From CAZVCG01 sp964626265 (lineage in GTDB: Bacteria; Pseudomonadota; Alphaproteobacteria; UBA9219): a DNA stretch of 7,137 nt. Within the stretch, counting starts at the first letter, position 1. Every line of letters begins with the position of its first letter. This document shows, one piece after another, positions 1-6,214 of the stretch. The stretch spans positions 1-7,137 of the forward strand of contig CAZVCG010000057.1 of the NCBI GenBank assembly GCA_964626265.1, given 5' to 3'. The translations under genes were made by a program, and so were the position numbers. The notes under the pieces were generated by a model that did not search any database, was not told the origin of the DNA, and worked only from the letters and a program-made list of their open reading frames with translations.

Positions 1-1
1 C

Positions 2-1066
2 TCAGGGTTGCAGACTCTACCAAAAAGTGACTCAGTTTACGGGGAGAACGTCAGCCAACAAACAGCAGTGAGGCTTGCAGCAGCCAAAGGGACAACCTTT
101 GAGGCTTGCGCCAAAGCCTATATTGAGGCCCATAAGGCAAGCTGGCGGCAAGAACGCCATGCCAAGCAATGGACACAAGCCCTCGAAAAACACGCTTTTT
201 CAGTCTTTGGCAAACTGCCTGTTCAGGCCGTGGACACGTCTTTGGTGGTCAAAGCACTGGAACCTATCTGGCAGAAGAAAACCGAAACCGCCAAGCGGCT
301 ACGGGGCCGTATCGAGTGCATTCTTGATTGGGCTAAGGTCAGGGAATACCGTCAAGGCGAGAATCCGGCCCGTTGGCGAGGCCATCTTGAAAACCTTTTA
401 GCCAGACCCTCCAAGCTCATCAAGGTTGAGCACTTTGCCGCTCTGCCCTACACCAAGGTCAATGTCTTCCTACAAACCTTGGACAAACAGGCTGGCCTTG
501 GGGCACTAGCGCTAAAACTGGTCATTTACACGGCTTGCCGCAGTCGCGAAGTGCTTGAGGCCACATGGGACGAGTTCGCCCTTGAAAACAAGGTTTGGAT
601 CATCCCCGGCGAGCGCATGAAATCCGGCAAGGAACACCGTGTTCCCTTAACGGCTCCGGCACTTGCTATCATCAAGAGCCTGAAAAAGGAACGGGACAGC
701 CTTGTCGAACCCGACAAGGAGCCGAGCCCTTACGTTTTTCCAAGTCCTAAAGGCGTTACTCCGCTTTCCAATGTCGTGATGCTTGCTCTGCTGAAACGCA
801 TGAACCGCCGTGACATAACCGTTCATGGCTTCCGCTCATCTTTCCGCGACTGGGCCGCGGAACAAACCAACTTTCCACGTGAAGTATGTGAAGCTGCTCT
901 TGCTCACGCTATTCAGAACCGCGTTGAGGCTGCTTATCGTCGTAGCGACCTATTTGAGAAACGCCGCCTGTTGATGGAAAAATGGGCGCGGCATTGCCAG
1001 CAGCCTCAGACCGAGGGCAAGGTTGTTGAGATGAAGCCGACGAGCAAGAAGGCAACCGGCAAATAA
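2..1066 (+). CDS. P4-type tyrosine recombinase (integrase), 5' end beyond the window
   Basis: Site-specific DNA recombinase of the phage P4/CP4-57 integrase type, which inserts and excises genomic islands and prophages. Residue numbers count from the TTG at position 8. The core-binding domain spans about 28-130, with the family's pattern TFEACAKAYIEAHKASW, then PIW, ETAKRLRGRIE and NPARWRGHLENL. The catalytic domain spans about 160-330. The expected active-site set is present: Arg178 (CRSRE), Lys205 (RMKSGKEHRVPL), His273/Arg276 (HGFR), His300 (LAH) and nucleophile Tyr310 (VEAAYRRSD). The frame is open to the left edge. The DUF4102 N-terminal domain (roughly 80-100 residues) that family members carry is absent, so the gene almost certainly starts outside the window and TTG at 8 is not its real start. 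The tail after about residue 332 is Lys-rich and not conserved. The usual Gly of RxGE is Arg180 here; the domain otherwise looks intact. It converges on the efflux operon. Confidence 0.93.
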   Translation, partial: SGLQTLPKSDSVYGENVSQQTAVRLAAAKGTTFEACAKAYIEAHKASWRQERHAKQWTQALEKHAFSVFGKLPVQAVDTSLVVKALEPIWQKKTETAKRLRGRIECILDWAKVREYRQGENPARWRGHLENLLARPSKLIKVEHFAALPYTKVNVFLQTLDKQAGLGALALKLVIYTACRSREVLEATWDEFALENKVWIIPGERMKSGKEHRVPLTAPALAIIKSLKKERDSLVEPDKEPSPYVFPSPKGVTPLSNVVMLALLKRMNRRDITVHGFRSSFRDWAAEQTNFPREVCEAALAHAIQNRVEAAYRRSDLFEKRRLLMEKWARHCQQPQTEGKVVEMKPTSKKATGK

Positions 1067-1155
1067 CCGCTCCAGTAAAAAAAGAACGTCATATTCACGA
1101 TGTCCAAGAACACCATCAGAATATCACGCTATGCTTGCCGATAGTTTAACGGCAG

Positions 1156-1290
1156 ATGCAAACAAGAAAGACTTCTTTGTCTCTCATTGAACCTCTGTGG
1201 ACGCTGCTGGATCTTGTGGCATCAGAAATATTTTTTGGAATAAAGTTCGGCTCGCTGACGGAAGGGGTTTGCTTGAAAAACTCACCCTAA
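1156..1290 (+). CDS. Doubtful 44-residue open frame between integrase and efflux operon
   Basis: An ATG at 1156 opens 44 codons (starts MQTRKTSLSLIEPLW, ends CLKNSP) and stops with TAA at 1288-1290. An in-frame TAA at 1147-1149 rules out a longer version from this frame. The last 9 bases overlap the 3' end of the convergent gene at 1282-1713. There is no good Shine-Dalgarno sequence before the ATG. The stretch IFFGIKFGSL vaguely recalls the IRFGSV core of YezD/DUF2292 small proteins, but the rest does not follow that family, so no function is assigned. It may be a real small gene, a decayed remnant, or chance. It is the only thing of note in the spacer 1067-1281, where I see no tRNA, repeat or convincing terminator. 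Confidence 0.2.
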   Translation: MQTRKTSLSLIEPLWTLLDLVASEIFFGIKFGSLTEGVCLKNSP

Positions 1291-1713
1291 ATCATCGCGA
1301 CAAGCTTCGCTAAACGGGTGTAGCAGATCGAAAACATCCCTATTCTTCAAGGTCAACAGGTCTTGAAAGGTTTTTCTTTCCTTGGGATAAGTTTCAATAA
1401 TCACGCGCAGGACGTTGTCGGCTTCCTCAAAAACCCTTGGAGAGGATGATATGTAGATAAGGTTGAGAAGAGCATAAATACCAATAAATTGGGGAATTTC
1501 TGTTTGTTCGTGTTCAAGCGCATCAGCATACAAACCAGATGCTTCCTGAATAAACTGCTTATACAACTCCTGCCGTTCCGTTTTGTTTCGGATGCGTTCC
1601 TCTTCCCTGCTTTTATGTTTTTGCCCAAGCCAAGTTGTTGCCATGGAAGTAAATCCGCCGATTAACGTACCGGCAAGGGCAGAAAAACCAGGAATGTATT
1701 CAGGACTAAGCAT
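1282..1713 (-). CDS. Small membrane-anchored protein of unknown function (143 residues)
   Basis: The function is not known. The protein begins with a hydrophobic segment at about residues 8-29 (GFSALAGTLIGGFTSMATTW) containing small-residue GxxxG-like spacing. A charged, probably helical stretch follows (about 31-60, rich in Lys/Arg/Glu), then a mixed helical domain containing LYADALEHE, and the C-terminal FSEACRDDL. I recall similar uncharacterised proteins of this length from alphaproteobacteria, with the same N-terminal membrane segment, an LYADAL block and an ACR-DL ending. That makes it look complete, but I cannot verify it here. The likely topology is one membrane anchor with a cytoplasmic or periplasmic helical body. 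The start ATG (1711-1713) has only a weak GGA (complement of 1721-1723) 7 bases upstream. It lies 41 bases after the channel gene on the same strand and may be read through from the efflux operon. I see no good promoter in the gap and no sign that it is a pump component. Confidence 0.75.
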   Translation of the reverse strand: MLSPEYIPGFSALAGTLIGGFTSMATTWLGQKHKSREEERIRNKTERQELYKQFIQEASGLYADALEHEQTEIPQFIGIYALLNLIYISSSPRVFEEADNVLRVIIETYPKERKTFQDLLTLKNRDVFDLLHPFSEACRDDLG

Positions 1714-1754
1714 AGCGAATTCCGTTGTTATAATGATTATGATCCCGGCATTAT

Positions 1755-3152
1755 TTACCCACCGCCTAATGCCTTATAGAGATCGACGGAAGCGTTGAGC
1801 CTGTTCAGTTTTGAGGCGATGAGGGCGATTTGAGCGCTGTAGAGGTTGCGCTCGGCGTCGAGCACTTCGATATAGCTCGAATAGCCTGAGGAGTAGCGGA
1901 GATTGGCAAGGCGCAGGGCTTCTTTAACTGCTTTTTCGTTCTTCGCCTGCGCCTGTTCTTCGGTCGCGGAATGTGTTTGCTCAGAGAGAGCGTCTTTCAC
2001 ATCCTTGAATGCCGAGCGAACGGCGTTTTTATAAGAAGCCAAAAGCTCTTGATTTTTTGCAAGTGCCATATCGACACCGCTGTCGACTCTTCCGAAGTCT
2101 ATAACAGGGCCTGCCAGTGTAGCCCCCATCGACCATGCGCGCATCGTACCGTTGTAGAGGTTTGCGACATCAATGCTGGATATGCCTAGCAAGCTGGACA
2201 ACGAAATAGTTGGGAAATAGGCGGCACGCGCGACACCGATATTGAAGTTGCTTGCGATTAGCGCTTGCTCGGCGGCTGCAATATCCGGCCTACGTTCGAG
2301 CAAAGTCGAAGGCAAATCGCCCGGCGTGAGAGGCGGAACGGGCAGCGCGTCTATTTCGGCCCCGCGCGCAATGCGGCCTTCGATGATGTCCTTGGGCGAG
2401 CGCCCAAGCAAAACGGCAAGTGAGCTTTCTGCCTTGTCTTTCTGCTCCAGCAATTTAGAAAGCTGGGCACGTGTTGCCTCCATTTCCGCCTCTGACTGCT
2501 TTAGAACAAGTTCGTTCGTAGCTTCGCTCTCGAATTGCTTTTTGATGATGTTATAGGATTCCTCGCGTGAATGAATCGTATCCTGCGTGATTTTGATGTT
2601 CGCATCGAGCGCGAGGATGTTAAAATAAAGCCGCGCCGCCGAAGACGCGACCGCAAGCTTCACGGCATCACGATTGTATCCGGTCGCCAAGAAAGCAGCT
2701 TTGTTCGCTTCGCTTGCGCTAGCCAGCTTTCCCCAAAGATCGAGTTCCCAAGACAACATACCGCCGAAGAAACCCAAATTGGAGGGTTTGTTCGATAGCA
2801 ATGGGTTGTTCTGAAAATCGAGTTTTGAACGTGTTGCGAGTCCTGTGGCGGAAAGCAAGGGAAGCCGGTTGGCAAATACATAATTGTATTGCGCCTCCGC
2901 CTCCTGCACACGTGCGGCAGCAATTGAAAGATCGCCATTGTTGGCAAGAGCCTCTTCAATCAGTTTTCGCAATATAGGATCGTTGTATCCTTTCCACCAT
3001 TCTTTGAGCGATTCTTCTTTTCCTGCATTTTGTTTTTCCGCCGCCCATTTTTCCGGCATGACCACAGAAGGGCGATTATAGTCAGGCGCAAGCCATGCAC
3101 AGCCGGAAAGGAAAAGCAGGAGAACGGGAGCGATGACAATTCTGTTTTTCAT
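1755..3152 (-). CDS. RND efflux outer-membrane factor lipoprotein (NodT/OprM family)
   Basis: Outer-membrane channel of a tripartite efflux pump. Family members form trimeric barrels with a long periplasmic alpha-helical tunnel that docks on the adaptor. The start at 3150-3152 gives a textbook lipoprotein signal: MKNR, then a hydrophobic core (5-15) and lipobox LSGC with Cys18 as the lipidation site. The family's APDYNRPSVVMPEKW follows directly. Two OEP repeats are visible, about 55-250 and 275-460. Landmarks include SWELDLWGKL (134-143), LLERRPDIAAAE (284-295), ARAAYFPTISL (308-318) and RYSSGYSSYIEVLDAERNLYSAQ near the C-terminus (419-441, split by the conserved Gly423). At 465 residues it is of normal length and complete. 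The frame is open a further 80 codons upstream, but that stretch lies inside the pump gene, has no signal sequence and is only a shadow. Its ATG overlaps the pump's stop codon by 4 bases, so it is co-translated with the pump and should serve it. Confidence 0.96.
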   Translation of the reverse strand: MKNRIVIAPVLLLFLSGCAWLAPDYNRPSVVMPEKWAAEKQNAGKEESLKEWWKGYNDPILRKLIEEALANNGDLSIAAARVQEAEAQYNYVFANRLPLLSATGLATRSKLDFQNNPLLSNKPSNLGFFGGMLSWELDLWGKLASASEANKAAFLATGYNRDAVKLAVASSAARLYFNILALDANIKITQDTIHSREESYNIIKKQFESEATNELVLKQSEAEMEATRAQLSKLLEQKDKAESSLAVLLGRSPKDIIEGRIARGAEIDALPVPPLTPGDLPSTLLERRPDIAAAEQALIASNFNIGVARAAYFPTISLSSLLGISSIDVANLYNGTMRAWSMGATLAGPVIDFGRVDSGVDMALAKNQELLASYKNAVRSAFKDVKDALSEQTHSATEEQAQAKNEKAVKEALRLANLRYSSGYSSYIEVLDAERNLYSAQIALIASKLNRLNASVDLYKALGGG

Positions 3153-6100
3153 GACACGGCCTCGTGCGTTAAGTTCGCCGGTTCTTCCTTGATCCTGAAC
3201 CAAGTGATGTAAAGCGAGGGGAGGAAAATGAGCGTAAGCATGGTTGCAATGGCAAGACCACCCATTATGGCTGTTGCCATGGGGCCCCAGAAGACCGTCG
3301 GGGCAATAGGAACCATGCCAAGAATAGCGGCGGCGGCGGTGAGCATAATCGGGCGGAAACGGAGAAGGGTTGCCTTGACGACAGAGTCCCAATCGCCGCG
3401 CCCTTCCTTTTTCTCCTCTTCGATCTGGTGCACGAGGATGACGGAATTGCGCACAATCATGCCAATCAGGGCGACAACGCCAAGAAGCGCAACAAAGCCC
3501 ATGGGTTGACCAGTTATGAGCAATCCCATAACCACACCGATAACGGCAAGAGGCGCCACGCTCATCACCAGAAACAGATGACTGAATTTTTGCATCTGAA
3601 TCATCAGTACGGTCATCATCAAGATGAACATGAGCGGAAAGACGGCGACAACCGAGGCTTGGGATTTCGCGCTTTCCTCAACGGAACCGCCGTCGATGAT
3701 TTTATAGCCGGGGGGCAGTTCTTTCCGCATCTCATCAATCTTGTTCTTCAGGTGATCGACAGCCGTGGCGGGCATAACGCCATTTGTTACATCGGCTTGA
3801 ACCGTCAGCGTCGGCAACCTGTCGCGACGCCAGATGAGCGGTAAATCCTGCTCGTAATCGACGGAGGCCAGTTCAGTCAAAGGCACTGTCTTGCCGCTGG
3901 GCAAGGGAACCTCCAGCCCACGAAGGCTCTCAAGCGACATGCGTTCAGTTTCCTGAGCCCTTACAAGAACGTCTACAAGATAGATGTCGTCCCTCACTTG
4001 TGTGGCTGTAATGCCGGAGATGACGGCATAGATCGATTGCGCAACAGCGGCAGAACTCATGCCCAAAATGCGGGCATGATCCTGATTGACTTTAATGCGT
4101 AGCTTGCGGACCGGTTCCATCCAGTTAAAATTGACTTTTTGAAGGTTGGGACTGTTGCCCATCATTTGTGCGACTTTGTAACCGTATTCGCGGACTTTGA
4201 CCGGATCGTTGCCGCTGACGCGATATTGAACCGGCCAGCCGACAGGGGGCCCAAGTTCGAGCGGGAAAATACGGCTGACAGTTTCAGGAAACTGCTCCTT
4301 CAGAGCTTTTTCAAGGCGTTTATAAACCCGTTCACGCGCCTCAAGGCTTTTTGTGACAATGACCGTTTCCGTAAAAAAATCGTTCTGCAATTGCAAGTCG
4401 AGCGGCAAATAAAAACGGATGGCGCCTTGGCCGACATAGGAACTCCAATGGTCGATATCCGGATCGTCTTTGAGAATAGCGTCAAGCTTTTTGGCATCAC
4501 GATTTGTGGCATAGATCGACGAGCCTTGCATTAAATTCATATCGACGATGAGTTCCGGGCGATCCGAAGAAGGGAAAAACTGCTGTGGCACCAACGGAAA
4601 GAGCAAAAGGGAAATGCCGAATATCCCGAACGTAACCGCGAGTGTCGTTTTGGGATGGTGCATGGTGAAAAGCAGAAACCGCCGAAATTTGGCCATGAGT
4701 TTTCCACCTTCTTCTTTATGTTCATGCTTTTTGGGCTTAAGGATCATCGTTCCGATAACAGGCGCGAAGATCACCGCGACAAACCACGAGAGAAGCAAGG
4801 CAATAGCAACCACGGCGAACAGCGAGAACGTGTATTCACCCGCCGAGCTTTTAGCAAAGCCGACTGGCACAAATCCGAACATCGTGACCAAGGTTCCGGT
4901 CAGCATCGGGAAAGCGGTCGATGTATAAGCGAAGGTCGCAGCCTTTGTGGTATCCCATCCCTCTTCAAGTTTCGTTACCATGCTTTCGACGGTAATCATG
5001 GCGTCATCGACAAGAAGCCCCAAGGCGATGATAAGCGCACCGAGAGAAATACGTTGAAGATCGATTCCCGCCAATTCCATCGCGACAAAGACGAAAGCCA
5101 ATACAAGCGGTATCGACGCGGCAACGACCATGCCTGCTCTCACGCCTAAGCTCAAAAAACTGATGCCGAGAACAATTGCAATGGCTTCCCACAACGCTTC
5201 CATAAAATCATCCACGGCATCATGAACGACCTTGGGCTGGTTGGCGACAAGGTACGTTTCTATGCCGATGGGTAAATCCGCTTTAATTTGAGCGAATGCG
5301 TTACTCAGGTTTTTTTCAAGCGCGAGAATATCGCCGCCTTTTTTCATGGAGGTCGCAAGAGCGATGGCGTTTTTCCCGTTCACGCGGAAAATTGGCTGCG
5401 GCGGATCAGCATAGCCGCGCTTGATTGTGGCGATATCGCTAAGCCGCAGCATGCGCGATCCGACAGAAAAGTTGATTTGTTTCAAATCTGCTTCAGATTG
5501 CAGCTTACCGGAGACCTGAACCAGCATTTTGTCGTTCTGTGTCTGAAGAATGCCGGACGGAATAACCGCATTTTGTTCAGCAAGCGCTTTTAGTAGCGCC
5601 AGACGGTCCAGCCCCATTTGTGCTAAACGATGCGTTGAAAACTCGACATAAATACGCTCGTCCTGTGCGCCGATGATTTCGACCTTTGAGACATCCGGAA
5701 CCTCAAGAATGCGCGAACGGGCTTTTTCGACGTAATCCCTCAATTCTCTGCGCGTAAAGCCATCCGCCGTAAAGGCATAGATAATACCGTAGGTATCGCC
5801 GAATTCGTCATTGAAGAAAGGCCCCACAATGCCTTGAGGCAATGTTTGCTTGATGTCCCCGACTTTTTTGCGCACCTGATACCAGATATCCGGAACTTCT
5901 TTTTTGGGAATGTCGCCGCGTAAAGTCACAAACACGGTCGATTCCCCTGCCTTCGTATAGCTTTTCAGGTAATCCAAATAGGGCGTTTCCTGAAGCTTTT
6001 TTTCGATGCGGTCTGTCACTTGACGCATCGTTTCGTCCTGCGTCGCACCCGGCCAAACAGTCTGCACAACCATCGTTTTGATCGTAAATTCGGGGTCTTC

Positions 6101-6214
6101 GTTGCGTCCAAGGTGGAGATAGCTCCAGACCCCGGCTACAATGCCCATCAACATGAAATAAATCACAAGCGATTTATGTCGAATGGCCCATTCGGACAAA
6201 TTGAGGGAGGTCAT
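3149..6214 (-). CDS. RND efflux pump, inner-membrane permease (AcrB/ACR_tran family)
   Basis: Proton-driven inner-membrane pump that picks up substrates from the periplasm or membrane and passes them through adaptor and channel to the outside. At 1021 residues it is complete and of typical length. Twelve membrane segments are apparent: the first at about 14-33, then about 340-358, 363-383, 389-409, 431-453, 461-487, 523-541, 855-873, 878-900, 905-927, 953-973 and 977-1004. Large periplasmic loops lie at about 34-338 and 542-853. The proton-relay acidic pair is Asp403/Asp404 (LGLLVDDAMITVE) in segment 4. The position matching AcrB Lys940 in segment 10 is Arg922 (GMIVRNSVILV). Motifs such as LGRNEDPEFTIKTM, VWPGA, DIWYQVRKKVGDI and FFNDEFGDTYGIIYAFTADG place it in the TriC-like branch rather than with AcrB itself. 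This placement is from memory, and the substrate is unknown. The start ATG overlaps the adaptor's stop (TCAT, 6211-6214) and is preceded by a strong GGAGG. Confidence 0.97.
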   Translation of the reverse strand: MTSLNLSEWAIRHKSLVIYFMLMGIVAGVWSYLHLGRNEDPEFTIKTMVVQTVWPGATQDETMRQVTDRIEKKLQETPYLDYLKSYTKAGESTVFVTLRGDIPKKEVPDIWYQVRKKVGDIKQTLPQGIVGPFFNDEFGDTYGIIYAFTADGFTRRELRDYVEKARSRILEVPDVSKVEIIGAQDERIYVEFSTHRLAQMGLDRLALLKALAEQNAVIPSGILQTQNDKMLVQVSGKLQSEADLKQINFSVGSRMLRLSDIATIKRGYADPPQPIFRVNGKNAIALATSMKKGGDILALEKNLSNAFAQIKADLPIGIETYLVANQPKVVHDAVDDFMEALWEAIAIVLGISFLSLGVRAGMVVAASIPLVLAFVFVAMELAGIDLQRISLGALIIALGLLVDDAMITVESMVTKLEEGWDTTKAATFAYTSTAFPMLTGTLVTMFGFVPVGFAKSSAGEYTFSLFAVVAIALLLSWFVAVIFAPVIGTMILKPKKHEHKEEGGKLMAKFRRFLLFTMHHPKTTLAVTFGIFGISLLLFPLVPQQFFPSSDRPELIVDMNLMQGSSIYATNRDAKKLDAILKDDPDIDHWSSYVGQGAIRFYLPLDLQLQNDFFTETVIVTKSLEARERVYKRLEKALKEQFPETVSRIFPLELGPPVGWPVQYRVSGNDPVKVREYGYKVAQMMGNSPNLQKVNFNWMEPVRKLRIKVNQDHARILGMSSAAVAQSIYAVISGITATQVRDDIYLVDVLVRAQETERMSLESLRGLEVPLPSGKTVPLTELASVDYEQDLPLIWRRDRLPTLTVQADVTNGVMPATAVDHLKNKIDEMRKELPPGYKIIDGGSVEESAKSQASVVAVFPLMFILMMTVLMIQMQKFSHLFLVMSVAPLAVIGVVMGLLITGQPMGFVALLGVVALIGMIVRNSVILVHQIEEEKKEGRGDWDSVVKATLLRFRPIMLTAAAAILGMVPIAPTVFWGPMATAIMGGLAIATMLTLIFLPSLYITWFRIKEEPANLTHEAVS
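3160..3163 (-). promoter_or_regulatory. Shine-Dalgarno sequence fixing the channel gene start
   Basis: On the coding strand GAGG lies 7 bases before the ATG at 3150-3152, inside the last codons of the pump gene. Together with the 4-base ATGA overlap and the lipoprotein signal that follows, it decides the channel start against the longer upstream frame, and it points to translational coupling with the pump. Confidence 0.7.

Noticed and set aside
1136..1154. Hairpin as an intrinsic terminator for the integrase or the operon
   Set aside because: The stem is only 5 bp with a 9-base loop, and there is no T run after it on either strand.
1729..1734. TATAAT on the + strand between the channel and small-protein genes
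   Set aside because: It would drive transcription antisense to the operon, has no matching -35 element at the right distance, and sits in an AT-rich gap where the hexamer can arise by chance.
3153..3392. 80-codon N-terminal extension of the outer-membrane channel frame
   Set aside because: It lies wholly within the pump's coding sequence, has Cys/His/Pro-rich shadow composition, and would bury the lipoprotein signal. The ATG at 3150-3152 has the Shine-Dalgarno sequence, lipobox and coupling overlap.
3428..5149. Long + strand frames opposite the pump gene (for example 3428-3844 and 4655-5149)
   Set aside because: They are antisense to a well-conserved RND pump, have low-complexity His/Arg/Asp-rich composition typical of reverse-frame shadows, and match no family I know.
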